Assembly (NCBI RefSeq): GCF_002994745.2
Contig: NC_037091.1
Coordinates: 28,774,289-28,838,288 of the forward strand
Reading direction: 5' to 3'
Length of the DNA: 64,000 bases
Source of the DNA: Rosa chinensis
Lineage: Eukaryota; Streptophyta; Magnoliopsida; Rosales; Rosaceae
Below are positions 49,597 through 62,914 of the stretch, one piece after another. The notes below the pieces were generated by a model that saw only the letters and a program-made list of their open reading frames with translations, had not been told where the DNA came from and made no database searches. A program made the position numbers and the translations under genes. Position 1 is the stretch's first letter; every line of letters begins with the position of its first letter.

Positions 49597-51342
49597 TATA
49601 ACGTCCCGAACCTGAAGTTGCCGGTTTACTAGTCATTTGGACGGTAAACGGCCTTTACTTCCACTTTTACTGTCGTTTTAGTGCTTTTAGTGACCCTAAA
49701 AGATGACTTTTTGTTCCGGTCAAAATTTGAGAAAATGTTCTTCATGAAAGTTGTAGAGGACGTTAAACCGAGAGCGTGCATATGTGGTACGTAAAAATCG
49801 GAGTTCATATACGAAAGTTATGGCCAAAATACTAAAGTTACTGTTCATAGTAATTTTCTATAAATAGCCAAGTTACTGTGGTAAGTTTCCATTTTCGGAA
49901 ACTTACCGAGCCCTCTCCCTTCTCTCTCCCCGATTCTCTCTTCCTCTCCGACCTCTTCACCTTCTTCTGGCCATAACTCCTCCATCCGGCGACGGATTTT
50001 GACGTATAAGATGTCGTTGGAAAGCTCTCTTCCTTATCTTCATTTCTGTGTCCATTTCATAGCTTGATATGAACTGTGAAAGATGCAGCAACGAGAAGAA
50101 GAGGACGGTCACTGTAGCAGTTTTGAGTCAACGCCAATATTTTCCGATTCCGGCAATCTCCGGCCACCAAATTGGCGTCGAAGGTTCGGTTTTTGACATA
50201 GATCATTTCCCCTAAGGTCTTTCATTTCAATTTGCAGTGTAGAGGTCGAATTAACAATTTCAATTTCTAGGGTTCTTGGAATTTTTGGAAATTTTTCACC
50301 GGCCAAATTGGAGCTCTTCCAGGTAAAATTGGAACTTATTGTAGTTGAGAAAGAGGTTGGGTTTGTTGAGTAGATGGTGCTGCCAAATTTTGGTGGCCAT
50401 CGGAGGTGGTTGCTGGTGGCGCGTTGGGCCCACGCGCTGCCACTGTTGGTGGCGAGTGGAGGCGTGTAGGGCAGTGTTTTAATTCCGGTTTTTAGCCCAT
50501 TAAATCCTATAAATTGTGTAGTGTATGTGAAGTTTGGTAATTTTTGGAGAAACTTGGAATTAATTATGGATTTTGAAGTTTAGGGTTTTGATTATCGAAT
50601 TACGAGAATCCGACCGTCGGATATCTCTTGGTTCTGCCTTAGAACCTTTAAATTAACGAATTGGTATTAGAGGTATAATTTGGGCTGAATCCGAGGAGAA
50701 TGGGAGATGTAATTATGAGGATTTGATTTTAGGAATCGTATTAAATTGTTGAATAATTATTCACGGAATATAATCGTGTACAAGATGCCGTACCGAGCTC
50801 TGGCTCGATGAAGGAACTCGTATACGTGATCGTCGGAATAGTACTGTGAGTGGACTTTTATTTTTTCAAAGAATGATGCATGCTTTTATTTAATTGGTTC
50901 CGAGGTTATAATTTGTTTATCGTATTAATTTCCAGAGCATATGGTTATTTTCGAAAATGGATTTGGATTTATGATTATTTGAAGATTTTATGGCGTGCGG
51001 GGTCACGTCATTGGAATGCTTATTTCCCTCCTATTTATTTTATTAATGAGATTTTTAGAAAGATTTTCGAAATGAGATTTCGATGGAGTAAATCTTTATA
51101 TTTATTTTGAACGTGAGATTATCTTGGCGTGTGGGACACGTCGATGGAAATTCATTTACGAGAGATGGGGAAGCTTTATGTACTTATGGATTTACTTGGT
51201 TTTCGGATTTTCTATTGCCATACTTTGGGTGACTATTATCATTGCTAGCATTGATTTTCCGCCTTTGTGGCGCGGTGATGGGATCACCGTAGCCCTCCGC
51301 CTTTGTGGCGCAGGTTACTGTCTATGTAACAATAATTCTGTA
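49597..51342 (+). mobile_element. LTR C (left part), relative of LTRs A and B
   Basis: It begins TATAACGTCCCGAACC, aligned with TGTGACGTCCCGAACC of LTR A, and keeps the same block order. A clear TATA box, TATAAATA, lies at 49859-49866, followed by a CTCTCTCCCCGA leader. From about 50820 it follows LTR B more closely. It keeps the first hairpins of the LTR B array, including GGTGAT-GGG-ATCACC at 51274-51288. CACTA element 2 cuts it at 51343; the remainder should be beyond the window. Confidence 0.82.
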
Positions 51343-53113
51343 CACTAGGCCAATAACCTCAATATACAACACTTTTTGCACAACGAAAAAGAAGAAGATG
51401 TTGTGTGATGATGGAAAATCAATCATACAACACGATTAAGAACCCTACGTTGTATAAAGCCATAAAAATTTTGAAGTTTTTATGTAGAAGGTGATTGCAC
51501 AACACTGATAAAAAAAATTTGTTGTGTGAATGATAAAAAAAAAGAGCGGCATATTTCCCTCCTAGTTTGACACGAATTTGGGTTCAAATATGTATTACAT
51601 AGTACAACGGAATAGTTATATCTGTTGTATGAGTGTAGCTTGCAAAATGTTATACAACAGTTTTTTTACTTTGTGTTGTATGATCGAGGAAGATACATTG
51701 AGAATGTTTGGAAGTGCCTCCCAATGCCACTCATTCCCCCCAAATCTGCAAATTTTTATTGACATATATGTGATGTTGCAAGCTCCTACAACATAAATGG
51801 CTTATTCATGTTGTCTGAAGAGAAATGCCTATCTCTAGCGCCAAAGCTAATATTTTGATTGCCTATAGCGGGAACTTTCCCTCTTTAAAATCTCAGCTCA
51901 AATTTAATGTCTACATAATTAGACAACATAATTTGATCCGTGTGTTGTCTGATAATGAATAAAATAAAAAAACGCCTCTTTGACTTTGTCTCCAGCCACT
52001 TAGACAAAATAGCTATTTCCTCTAAACCATCTCTCCTCAAAACATTGTCTCCTCTCGCTCTCTCTCTCTCTCTCTTCCCATATCGCTCTTCTCTCCTATC
52101 GTCTCCACAATCCCTTCCTCCATCTACATCTACATCACCGCCGGGATTAGGGTTCTATTATCTTGACTCAGCCATCACTAAGTTCTATTTGTGAAGAAGA
52201 TAAGGATTCTGTGTACTGGGAAGAGGGAGGAGATTCTTCGAGATCTGCTGAAGATTAGGGTTCTTCGATCTCTGGGTTTATAATGTTGATTTGGGGATTT
52301 GTAGTCTACTCGATTTGGGGGTTTCACAACAATTTGATTTGTGGGGATTTGTGGGCTACTGGATTTGGAGATTTGTGGGTACTCGATTTCCTCATATCCA
52401 CTTCCTTTCTCCTTCATCTCTCTCTCATGGTGGCTGCACATGGCGAGCGAGCAACCGCTGATCCTCATCCACAAGTGCAAGCTTTAGAGTGTCCTATAAC
52501 ATGTCGCAACCATCACTAAGGACGTCAAGGACTCTGAATTCTTCAGCTTCATCACCAGTGAGTAATTTCACCATCTCTTCTTTTTGGTATTTGTTCTTAT
52601 GTTCAATCAGACCACTTTTGGTTCAATTTGAGATTAATTGTGGGGGTTTTAGTGTTTAGGGCCAGCGATAAGTGTTAGAAGGAGAAGAGGAAGACAATTA
52701 ATGGTGATGATTTGCTGTGAGTGATGGTTTCCCTTCTCTCACTTTCTCACAATTTCTTCTCCAAAGGTGATCAATTCTCTCAATTTCGTATTTCTTCTCC
52801 AAAGGTGATCAATTCTCTCAATTTCGTATTTATCTTTGTTCGTCTTGAAATTTGATTTCGGAGAAAGTTTCAATTGGAAAATGTTCAACAAAGTTCAAAA
52901 CTTTTTCATATATTGGGTCTTCAAGATATAGAAAGACCCACCTGCACTAGCCCTTCAAGTGTAATTAAGCACATATGGATGAAGGGTTTTGTTGTTTTTG
53001 GTCTAAAGTTTTGGTTTTTTTTTTTTTTCTTTTTCTGACTGATCTCTCAGCAACCAGTCTAAGAAGTTGTTAATTCAAATTGGAATTTGATATATGAGTT
53101 TTTCTATTTGCAG

Positions 53114-53280
53114 GGTATTTGTCTGTGAGCCCAAGTCAGAGGTCAGTTTGTCGCTCTGTGGTTTGTGAGGCTGCTCCAACCAAGAGGCTTGATTATGTTG
53201 AAAAGCGAGCTCGCCAGGTTGAGAAAAGGCGCATTTACAACAAGTCCAAAAAGTCTGAGATCAAAACTAGGTTGAAGAAG
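53114..53280 (+). pseudogene. Captured exon of plastid 30S ribosomal protein S20
   Basis: A 167-bp exon with TTGCAG acceptor and AAG/GTATTT donor encodes SVVCEAAPTKRLDYVEKRA and EKRRIYNKSKKSEIKTRLKK. This is the junction of the transit peptide and the start of the S20 domain in plants. The rest of the S20 domain (about 90 residues) does not follow; the next exon-like sequence (53901-54038) is unrelated. It is a transduplicated piece, not a functional gene. Confidence 0.85.
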
Positions 53281-53870
53281 GTATTTTCTTATCATATTTA
53301 CATTCTCTGTGAAGTAAATTTATTCAGATTTTTTTTTTTATGAAGATGTTATAACTTCTGGGTTTATCAAGTTCTATGAGCTTTTGGTATCTAAACCTTA
53401 GATTAAATTACTTGGGAATAAATGATTATCAGTATCTTACTTTTTATTGTGATTTTCACTCATAATCTGTTTTATCTTCTCTTACAGCTATTTTGTCTAC
53501 TAAGATTGAAGTGAAATTGTTGACTGGGGTTATCTAGTATAGTTGTTTATCCAAACTTGTTATCAATGATTTTAAAACAAACTTCTGATCAAACTACCGC
53601 AAATTTTTTTATTATTGTATTATTTTCATATGATTTGTGCTCATGGGTGAATGCTGGATTGCATGCTTTGGGTCATTTTGGTGATGATTTTTATACATAT
53701 AACTTGAAACTTGAATACCCAGGTACCTAAAATGCTGTCTATAACTAGAAAACAAGTGTACTCTCTTGCCCCCAATCGATGCCTCTAGAGAGAACCCCCT
53801 CACGGCTCATCGATTACTCAGTACGTCTCTCTTTCTCATAATGGATTAATTTGATTGATTAATTTGGTTG

Positions 53871-53901
<31 letters not shown>

Positions 53902-54133
53902 GTGGATGATACGAATAAGGAGATAGAGGAGGTTCAGAGGCAGAGGAAGTCCCCGATCTGGTGTGTCAGACTGTCAGCTCGACAACTTCTAGTGCATGGT
54001 CGATACCTTCACCACCTTTCGATGGAAGCGCCATCAGGTTGATATTTGTCCAATCTTTCGCAAATTATGAGTTCTAAAACCCTAATTTTTCCTTGGGTTT
54101 GATTGAATTGTATTTGTTTTGCGTTGATATTAG

Positions 54134-55132
54134 GTCGATTATATGCAATGGAGCGAGGGCTGAAGATTCCTCAGAACAAGTGCACCAAGACCACCAATTC
54201 CCTCCTAATTTCACTCATGAAGCAGCTTGAAAAGGTCTTTTCTTCTCTCTTAACCACTTCTCTATACCATTTTTGAGTTTACAGTCAACTGGGTTGGTCT
54301 GTTTGCTTTATTTTTATCAAGGAAAATTAGCTTTGCTGCCATTACTTGATTTTTGGTTCAAAATCGAATGCTGAGGCTCCCTGTAGCAGTCAGTAGATTA
54401 GTGAAGCTGTGATATGTTTCTGCTGCTTGTAATTTCAAGAAAACAAGAGTACTTATATATTTCGGCAATGTCAGGGGGTTCTTGTAATTATACTATTTGA
54501 TTCTAAATAAGCTATACCATTTAATTAGAAGTTCATTATTGGAGGGGTTTAGGAGAACTCTTTAGGGAGAACATGTGGTTAGTTTAAGTTTGTTGAACGC
54601 AAATGAGATTGCTGTTTGTTTTTGGTTTGTACAGGCCCTGTAAGTTCCCCATGATCGGGATAGGATTGTGACCAATCCTTTATGACCCCGAGGACTTGGT
54701 TTTCCCTGTGTTTTTTTTTAGAAATGATATAATGACAAAATTCATAGATTTGAATGCCATCTTTGTTGGTGTCTATTGACACTTCTATGCTGCAAGCATT
54801 TTCTTTGAATTAACCAGTTTGGTGTGCTTCAACTTGATGTGAGTTTTACGTTTCGCTATGCCACTTGAAACTTTATATATTCTTTTTGGTTAAAGTTGAG
54901 GATACAAATGTGTTATTACTGATTTGAAGGTTATATACAGTTGGATTTGAGTAGTTCACCTTTTTATATCTTTTTGTAGCTTGAGCAGAAGCAGAAGTAT
55001 GCGACTTGGAAAGCAGCAGATATAAGGAAAGCTGTGAAAGAAGGAAGGAAACCTCAGGCTGGCCCCTCTGCAGGTGATGATGATCTTTTAGTTCCCTCGA
55101 GTACAACTAGTGGTTCATATGTATGGTTCTAA
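54134..55132 (+). pseudogene. Captured exons of LIP5/VTA1 (ESCRT-III/VPS4 regulator)
   Basis: Exon 54134-54234 encodes RLYAMERGLKIPQNKCTKTT and ends QLEK. Exon 54980-55132 encodes LEQKQKYATWKAADIRKAVK through GDDDLLVPSS to a stop at 55130. Both match the N-terminal MIT-like domain of plant LIP5/VTA1. Exons that normally lie between them are missing. The stop arises by reading through what looks like a former GT donor (TCATAT/GTATGG). LIP5 normally stimulates the VPS4 ATPase in multivesicular-body sorting; this fragment could not. Confidence 0.88.
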
Positions 55133-55278
55133 ACTTCACACTAGTTTTCTTTGAGCCTTTTGGACGATTTGGGCTTCTCCTTCTCCTTCTAGTTTTTTTC
55201 CCGACTTATTTGGTTTGAAGTGATAATCAACTTTTCATTATCGAGAGAACAAAGTGATAAAGTTTCACCGTTTATCTT

Positions 55279-57604
55279 TGATGCGCTCGAAAGCAAGCGC
55301 ATAATTTAACCCTGAAATGTCATTAGTAGTACGTAATAAATAGGGATCGTTCTATTCCGGGGATTGAGGGTACACCTGTCAATGTAGGACAAACAAACAA
55401 TTAAAATTAAAACAAAGTATAATATTCACACACATATACACTATTTACGAAAAAGGGGGAGTATTTTTGATTTTGGTTTTCGTAAAATTAAACTAAGCTA
55501 AGAAAACAATTAAAATGCAAAAACATAAAAATACAAATAAAATGCAAGAACAAAGATCAAACCGAAATATATAATTAAAATCAATTCAAGTTCATCATTG
55601 TTCATCATAGTCATGCAAGAGGAGTTGATCATGTGAAACGTTCAAAAGCAAACAATTTCCCATATTTTACTTTCAATGCTAATTAACCTAAGTGAAAGCA
55701 CCTAGATTACTCCTATCAAACATGCAATCAAACCCTAGAAAGCTAGTCAATCATGTCATGTTTAATGCATTAAGCACCTAGAAAGGCTATCAACTCAAAT
55801 GTGCAACTTAGTATGGAAAAGTCCACCTAATTGCAATCTTCTCTGATTAAATTCGGTTTTTGTACAAAACCTTTACTACTTATTGATTCAAGAACACAAA
55901 ACCAAAAAGTTGATCCATGTTCTCAAATTCATAGCAACATTCACATAAAAACCCTAAATGTTTCGAACCATTCAAGATTATCATACAAAAGATTTCTATC
56001 ATGCAAATTTAATCAAACACTCACACAAAAGCAACCATAAAGCGCAATATATGAATCTGAAAATTAACAATTAATCATAAAATTTCAGAAATCAACACTT
56101 GTTCAAACATGTGTGTCAACTAGGGCATAACCAACGAAATTACAAAGCAAAGTTACAAGGAGAATCGGATTACACCGTGATGAAGGTGAGATGAATGAAG
56201 TGATGATGTGGTCTCTTGAATTTCGAAAGCAATCTTCAAGGTGGAGGATGGATGATGTGCACGGCTTGGCTTCTTCTTCCTTAGCCCTGCTTGAACTTCG
56301 TGGTTGCCCTAGAGGATGGAGAAGAACACGGCTAGGCTAGAGAGAGTTTTCTGGTTTTTTTCTTCAAAGTGTAAAACGTAAAAGTGGGGAACCCTTGACG
56401 TTGAGAATGTGTGAGAATATATAGGGGACGGCCCCTAGGTCTCCAAGCCGTCCAAAACCCTAGAGAAACTCACGGCATGTGCTTGCTTCCTCCACATAAT
56501 TTCCTCCAATGATTTCTTGCCACATAAGCCCTATGAGGTGGTCCAACCAATCACAAAATTCCAATATTAATTCCCTAAATAATTCTTGCCGAAATAAAGA
56601 GATAATTTCTGATTTTATGCTTCCAAATTCGGCCAAAACTCTTTAGGGAATGTAGGAATGTATCTAGACTTCTTTTGAGCTTTTCTTGGTCTCCACCTTT
56701 TTCTCTTTCCTTAAAAATCTCTAGGATATTTCTTTGCCGTCCAAAACCCTAGGGTTTTCACGTTCTCCCTTGTTTATCTCTTCCTTTTTCACGGCAAAAC
56801 TTCTAGGGATTATCTCCAAGTATTTTCTTTCCATAAAAAATAGCCCTAGAAAATCTCCCTAGAAAATCTCCACATATAATTCTGATTTTCACGCCACTTT
56901 CCTTGTTTTTCTCTTGTTTTGAACGGCAACACTCCCCTAGGGTTTATTCATGCGTCAAAAACCCTAGTTGCCTGGGCTTTTGTGGGCCTTTTATCCATTT
57001 GCCGAAAATCCACTTCATTCTTGAGAGTTCATGGGCCTCCATGCGTCACCTTTATGCCATGTCATCATCTAGAGTCTTCAAGAAGCTTCCCTTATGCCAT
57101 GTACTTCATTAATTCGATCTCCACTCTTGGTTGACTCAAGAGTCTTGTTTTGGCAAGCTTTCCTTTTCTGGACAGGGTTTCCTGGTTGGACTAGGAAAAC
57201 TTCTTTTCTTCATTTCTGCTCATTTCTGTGGCTCATTGTTTCTCATTTTTGCTCCCCTTGACTTTCGCAAGCTCCTCTTTCCATTTATGAGTTCATTTCC
57301 ACTTTTTAGCTCCGAGGTCCTGAAAATAGAAACTAGTAAGAAAAATAGAAACTTTCCTAAAATGAAAAATGACAACTTTCCTAAACTGAAAATGGGAAAC
57401 TTTCTAAAAGTGAGAAATAGAAACTACCGAAAATGGAAACTTACTAAAAATGATAAATAGAAACTACAAAAATAGAAACTTTCTACAAATAGGAACTTTC
57501 CCAATCGAAGAATGGAAACTTCCCTAAACAGAGTTTTACTAAGGAAATGACGCAAGAAATGTAGGAAAAAGCAAGTAAAACGTCGCATTAAAATGCTCCT
57601 ATCA
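55279..57604 (-). mobile_element. 3' LTR of Athila-type element 1, 2326 bp
   Basis: On the minus strand it begins TGATAGGAGCATTTTAATG and ends TTTCGAGCGCATCA (plus strand starts TGATGCGCTC). It abuts the polypurine tract at 57605. A minus-strand TATA-like CTATATATTC near 56415 could be the promoter. Confidence 0.85.
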
Positions 57605-57622
57605 GATTCCCCCACACTTAGC
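57605..57622 (-). promoter_or_regulatory. Polypurine tract of Athila-type element 1
   Basis: The minus strand reads AAGTGTGGGGGAATC directly before the LTR start, the same layout as AAGTATGGGGGAG of element 2. It primes plus-strand DNA synthesis. Confidence 0.85.
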
Positions 57623-59585
57623 TTTTGCTAGTCCCTTAGCAAAATCACACCAAGACACAACGAAAATTAAAGACTTGACACAAAACAGACTCTATAGCCC
57701 TTCAACTTTTTGTCTCAGCAATCTCTTACTTTCACAACACCAAGATTAGCACTTCACCAAGAATAAATGTTTAGGCATTCGAGAGTTAATTTAAACACAT
57801 AATCTTCACATACACAAGTAGGACTTGGTTGTAACAATGGTGATGGGTTCTGTTAAGCATGTTTCAAACAAGTTTGATTCAAATCCTCACAAGGTATATC
57901 CACTCTTTCTTCTCTCAGAATTCAAGGCAATGCTTAAAAGCTTATACACTCAAGTATATGTGAAAGATAGCAAGTATATCACATAATGTAAGAAACGAAA
58001 GCACATGTATAAATTTCTTTTAAAGATCTCATGAAGGATACCAACTACTTGCACAGATGGACCCAAGCCATAGGTTCAACTCTTGTAACTCATCTCCACA
58101 TCAAGGGCTGTCCCATCTTAAGGATCAAGAAGGTCTTCTCAAGGGTTGTAATGGGTTAAGGCTCAAGGTTTAAAGAAATGAAAGGTAAGGATTTATCAAA
58201 GTGTCCTAAAAACCTAGCAGAGCATATGTAGATGTAGAGACCTCAAGAAATCCACCAAGGCATTGCAAAAACGTCACTTTCCCTAGAGGTAACATAAAAG
58301 GGGCCTAATGTCTTCATGTTGGGCCCAATCTTCATTGTAAACTTCCCCTGAACTATAGTGAATGGACAAAGGCCAAATTTTTCTTTAGTGGGCCTTCATT
58401 TCAAAGCAGACTCCAAAATCATTAAGTATGGGGGACTAAAATCCATAAATATTTCTTTCTTTTCTTTTCTAGCCGTACACAATTTTTTTTTTGTCTTTTT
58501 CATTTCTTTTTCACGGCTTTCACATATTTTCTTCTTTATGGACAAGTCTACCCCCACACTTGAATTTTCACCTCTTCTCACTTTTCATCCTTAGCACCAA
58601 ACCCACGTAGTATGTCTCAAAAGATTGCTCCACTAAGTTCTTAGAACAAAGGGTAGGGTTGTAACTATACTAAGCTTCATGGTCAAGGGTTTTAAGGGTG
58701 ATGAATGAAAAGGCTTAATGTAGGCTCAAAAGGGGTTTATCTAAGGGAGTCCCACGACGGGCACAATTGGGGACACAAGTTCATTTGGCAATGGTGGTAA
58801 TTCCTAGGTTGCCTCTATCCCTTCCAGAATCAGGGCCATGTATTGATATAACGTTTCAACAAGCACAAGAGTGAATTCTAGCATTCTCTAGTCCATCAAA
58901 CTTAATCTATGGCAAGTAGTCAATCAAATGAAAGAATAATGAGATCATCAAAACATCGCCAAGAAATTAAGAATATATATTTCATTTTCACTCCAAGAAA
59001 AAGGGACATGGCTCAAATATCTCACATGGGCTTTATGAATCAAAACTTATCTTAACATGCTCATATTCTGTACCAAGGTCACGAAATCCATATCCACTAC
59101 ACATGCATGCATTTTTCATATATCTCAATTAACCAAAGAATACCATGTTTAAAAATCATCTCAATTTTGTGATCCTCTTTTAGTCATGATTTCAGAGATA
59201 TAGAATCATCCTAGACAGTTGAAAAGGGCATCCTAAGACTCAAGACTAAAACAAAAGCAATGAAAATTTTTAAATTTTTGACATTTTTCAATTTTTTTTG
59301 TATTTTTCAATATATGACTCAAGATAAAAGTATAAATCCCTTCCCCCACACTTAAATATTGCATTGTCCTCAATGTAATCAAGAATAAGCATGCAATGAA
59401 ACACTTAAGCATATGGGGTAGAGAATTACGAAAAAGACTACCAAAATAAAGAAAAATTGGAGAAGTAAAAGGGAGAGATAAAACAAATCTGCGTTGATGA
59501 CTCCTCCACAGCTACTTCTGAATTGGGTTGCCTCCCAAGCAGCGCTTAATGTTTATAGTCTTTCAGCCTAGACTTGTACCTCCAT
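57623..59585 (-). other. Untranslated region between pol and 3' LTR of Athila-type element 1
   Basis: Two kilobases with no supported coding region. Athila elements can carry an envelope-like ORF here; none is visible. A second purine motif, AAGTGTGGGGGAA-like, occurs near 59345 on the minus strand, close to the pol end. Confidence 0.6.
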
Positions 59586-62500
59586 TTAATCCTCAGGGTT
59601 TGGAACGTTTTGGAGGGGTACAGCCTCCACTTCATGTTCCACAAATGCCTCATAGTAAGGCTTCAAGCGATGCCCATTCACCTTGAACTCATTACTTGTT
59701 TGTTCACTCTTTATCTGCACAGCTCCATGAGGAAACACATGAGTGATAACAAAAGGCCCAATCCAACGAGAACGAAGCTTACCTGGGAAGAGTTTGAGAC
59801 GAGAATGGAAGAGAAGAACTTTTTGGCCCACAACAAAAGTCTTTCTTCGAATCATTTTATCATGGAATGCCTTAGTCTTATCCTTGTAAATCTTAGCACT
59901 TTCGAAGGCATCATTCCTAATCTCCTCTAACTCTTGCAATTGCAACTTCCTATGAAGCCCAGCTGCATCTATATCCATGTTGAACTGCTTCACAGCCCAC
60001 CAAGCTCTATGCTCTAACTCCACAGGTAAATGGCAAGGTTTGCCATAGATAATTCGATATGGTGACATACCTATGGGAGTTTTGTATGCAGTTCTGTAGG
60101 CCCACAGAGCATCCTCTAGACGCAAGGACCAGTCTTTCTTGTTAGGGTTCACAGTCTTCTCCAATATCCCCTTGATCTGACGATTAGAGACCTCCGCCTG
60201 CCCACTAGTTTGGGGGTGATAAGGTGTAGAAACCTTATGTGTCACATCATATCTCTTCAAAAGAGCCTCAATCGTCCGATTGCAAAAATGGGATCCACCA
60301 TCACTAATGAGAACTCTAGGCATTCCAAACCTGCTAAAGATGTTAGACTTGATAAAATCTGCAACAACCTTAGAGTCATTAGTTCTAGTGGCCTTTGCTT
60401 CCACCCATTTGGAAACATAGTCCACTGCAAGTAAGATATAGAGAAACCCACAAGATGATGGGAAAGGTCCCATGAAATCTATACCCCAGACATCAAAGAT
60501 TTCAACAGTTATGATATTAGTCAAGGGCATTTGATCTCTAGGACCTAGGTTTCCTGTTCTTTGGCACTTATCACAAGTTAAACAATAGGCATGTGCATCC
60601 CTAAACAATGTTGGCCAATAGAACCCAGACTCTAACACTTTTAATGCAGTTTTCTTTGACCCAAAGTGACCCCCACATGCTTTAGAGTGGCAAAACGAAA
60701 GTATAGCATTATGTTCATGTTCAGGCACACATCTTCTAATCAATTGATCAGAACAATATTTCCATAGATAAGGTTCATCCCAAACATATTGCTTAACAGT
60801 TTTCTTAAGCCTATCTCTATGAGCACGTGACATGGTATCAGGAATCTTTCTAGACACAATATAGTTCACAATATCTGCATACCATGGTTCACTTACCTGA
60901 AGTCCAAAGAGTTGCTCATCTGGAAATGTCTCCACCAGAGGGAGATGATCTTCTGCATGCACCAAGCGACTCAAGTGGTCAGCTACCACGTTTTCACTAC
61001 CCTTCTTGTCCTTGATTTCCACGTCAAATTCTTGCAAGAGTAGGATCCATCTGATGAGCCTTGGTTTCGCCTCCTTCTTGGTCATCAAGTATTTCAAAGC
61101 TGCATGGTCAGTAAAGATAGTAACTTTGGTACCAAGTAAGTAAGAGCGAAACTTCTCAAGGGCAAAGACAACTGCAAGGAGCTCTTTCTCTGTGGTTGAA
61201 TAGTTCATTTGTGCATCATTGAGAGTCCTTGAGGCGTAGTAGATGGCATAGGGTAGCTTGTCCTTCCTTTGCCCCAAAACAGCTCCAACTGCATAGTCAG
61301 AAGCATCACACATCAACTCAAAGGGCAAGGACCCGTCTGGAGGTAACATGATGGGGGCAGATGTCAACAACTCCTTAAGCTTGTCAAAAGCTTCTTGACA
61401 CTCCTTGTCAAAGTGAAATGGCACATCCTTCTGGAGTAGTTGACATAAGGGTCTCGAAATTTTGGAGAAGTCCTTGATGAACCTCCTGTAAAAACCTGCA
61501 TGGCCAAGGAAAGAACGAATCTCTCTCACAGAAGTGGGAGAGGGTAAGTGACGCACAATATCAACCTTGGCTTTATCAACCTCTATACCCCTAGCAGAGA
61601 CAATATGTCCTAGAACTATTCCTTGCTTAACCATAAAATGGCATTTTCCCCAGTTTAAGACAAGGTTAGTTTCCATGCAACGTTTCAAAATTATCTCCAG
61701 ATTATTAAGACAATCATCAAAATTCTTTCCAAAAACTGAAAAGTCATCCATGAATACTTCTATGATTTTCTCAATATAATCTGAAAAGATACTTACCATA
61801 CATCTCTGAAAAGTACCTGGAGCGTTGCAAAGTCCGAAGGGCATACGTCTATAGGCAAACGTTCCAAAGGGGCAAGTGAAGGTTGTCTTCTCTTGATCTT
61901 CATTTGCAATTGCAATCTGGTTGTAACCAGAGTATCCATCCAGGAAGCAGTAGTAGTCATGTCCAGCTAGGCGCTCAAGCATCTGATCAATGAATGGTAG
62001 AGGAAAGTGGTCTTTCCTTGTAGTTGCGTTGAGCCTCCTATAGTCAATGCAAACTCTGTGGCCTGTGACTGTCCTTTGAGGCACCAGTTCGTTATCAGCA
62101 TTCTTCACCACAGTGATCCCAGATTTCTTGGGCACGACCTGAACTGGAGAGACCCACTTGGAGTCTGAAATGGGGTAGATTACCCCACAATCAAGGAGTT
62201 TGATAACCTCCTTCTTCACTACTTCCATCATTGGAGGGTTGAGACGACGTTGAGCCTCTCTAGTGGGTTTAGACCCCTCCTCTAGAAGTATCCTATGGAC
62301 GCAAGTTGTAGGGCTGATTCCCTTGATATCCGCCAATGTCCATCCTATGGCGGTCTTGTGTTGCTTTAGCATTTCCACCAACTTTTCTTCTTGTGGAATC
62401 GTCAGTGCAGAGGACACAATCACTGGTAAGGTCTTCTTGTCCCCTAAGTAGACATACTTCAAATGGTCTGGAAGAGGTTTTAGCTCAATTTCTGGGGCCT

Positions 62501-62903
62501 GGACCACTGAAGGAAAAGTCTTGTTAGCAGATAACTGAATGGACAAAGGAGAGATAGACTTACCTATATAGGGTGATGCCTCAAGGAAAGAGACGTTTTC
62601 AATGATTTGCTCCTCACAAGTGTCTTTCAACTTGTCCTCTGAGATGGTGACGCCACTTGTTGTGTAACCTATTCCTTGTGCAAGTGTCGTGGCTAGGGTA
62701 TCCTCATTCATGACATCAAACATTTTCTGTGCAAGATCATCCAGAATGTCAATAGAAAAACAATCACTCTCATCAAGAGGATACCTCATGGCTTCAAAAA
62801 TGTTGAAACCTATAACATCACCATCAAACTCCATTGTGAGGGAGCCTGCGTACACATCAATCTTCGTCCTAGCTGTCCTTAAGAAAGGACGTCCCAAAAG
62901 CAA
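59586..62903 (-). CDS. Athila-type pol: protease end, reverse transcriptase, RNase H, integrase (1105 codons)
   Basis: Domains in order: the end of the protease ([16 protein letters not shown]), then reverse transcriptase with [29 protein letters not shown] and catalytic FMDDFSVF near residue 384. RNase H follows with [13 protein letters not shown] and [15 protein letters not shown]. The HHCC zinc-binding domain lies near residues 725-770, then the DDE integrase core from [10 protein letters not shown] near residue 804 with ISDGGSHF, and a C-terminal domain with [16 protein letters not shown]. No chromodomain is present, as in Athila. The frame is fully open, so this copy is young, but a frame break separates it from gag/protease. 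Confidence 0.93.
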   Translation of the reverse strand: MLLGRPFLRTARTKIDVYAGSLTMEFDGDVIGFNIFEAMRYPLDESDCFSIDILDDLAQKMFDVMNEDTLATTLAQGIGYTTSGVTISEDKLKDTCEEQIIENVSFLEASPYIGKSISPLSIQLSANKTFPSVVQAPEIELKPLPDHLKYVYLGDKKTLPVIVSSALTIPQEEKLVEMLKQHKTAIGWTLADIKGISPTTCVHRILLEEGSKPTREAQRRLNPPMMEVVKKEVIKLLDCGVIYPISDSKWVSPVQVVPKKSGITVVKNADNELVPQRTVTGHRVCIDYRRLNATTRKDHFPLPFIDQMLERLAGHDYYCFLDGYSGYNQIAIANEDQEKTTFTCPFGTFAYRRMPFGLCNAPGTFQRCMVSIFSDYIEKIIEVFMDDFSVFGKNFDDCLNNLEIILKRCMETNLVLNWGKCHFMVKQGIVLGHIVSARGIEVDKAKVDIVRHLPSPTSVREIRSFLGHAGFYRRFIKDFSKISRPLCQLLQKDVPFHFDKECQEAFDKLKELLTSAPIMLPPDGSLPFELMCDASDYAVGAVLGQRKDKLPYAIYYASRTLNDAQMNYSTTEKELLAVVFALEKFRSYLLGTKVTIFTDHAALKYLMTKKEAKPRLIRWILLLQEFDVEIKDKKGSENVVADHLSRLVHAEDHLPLVETFPDEQLFGLQVSEPWYADIVNYIVSRKIPDTMSRAHRDRLKKTVKQYVWDEPYLWKYCSDQLIRRCVPEHEHNAILSFCHSKACGGHFGSKKTALKVLESGFYWPTLFRDAHAYCLTCDKCQRTGNLGPRDQMPLTNIITVEIFDVWGIDFMGPFPSSCGFLYILLAVDYVSKWVEAKATRTNDSKVVADFIKSNIFSRFGMPRVLISDGGSHFCNRTIEALLKRYDVTHKVSTPYHPQTSGQAEVSNRQIKGILEKTVNPNKKDWSLRLEDALWAYRTAYKTPIGMSPYRIIYGKPCHLPVELEHRAWWAVKQFNMDIDAAGLHRKLQLQELEEIRNDAFESAKIYKDKTKAFHDKMIRRKTFVVGQKVLLFHSRLKLFPGKLRSRWIGPFVITHVFPHGAVQIKSEQTSNEFKVNGHRLKPYYEAFVEHEVEAVPLQNVPNPED

Positions 62904-62914
62904 TGGAGTGGAAC

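Larger units (their letters stand above)
51343..55278. mobile_element. CACTA element 2 (left part), carrying two host-gene fragments
   Basis: It starts CACTAGGCCAATAACC directly after LTR C sequence. The first 600 bp carry repeated ACAACAC/GTTGTGTG motifs in both orientations, the usual subterminal array. The interior holds exons of a plastid S20 gene and of a LIP5/VTA1 gene on the plus strand. There is no transposase frame. The right end (expected ...GGTTATTGGCCTAGTG) is absent because Athila-type element 1 is inserted at 55279. Confidence 0.75.

Noticed and set aside
53114..55132. Functional ribosomal protein S20 or LIP5 gene
   Set aside because: Only single exons are present, key downstream exons are missing, and both lie inside a CACTA element.
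57131..57460. 109-codon plus-strand frame in the Athila 1 LTR
   Set aside because: Low-complexity repeats of GAAACT/AAAATG produce the frame; it is antisense within an LTR.
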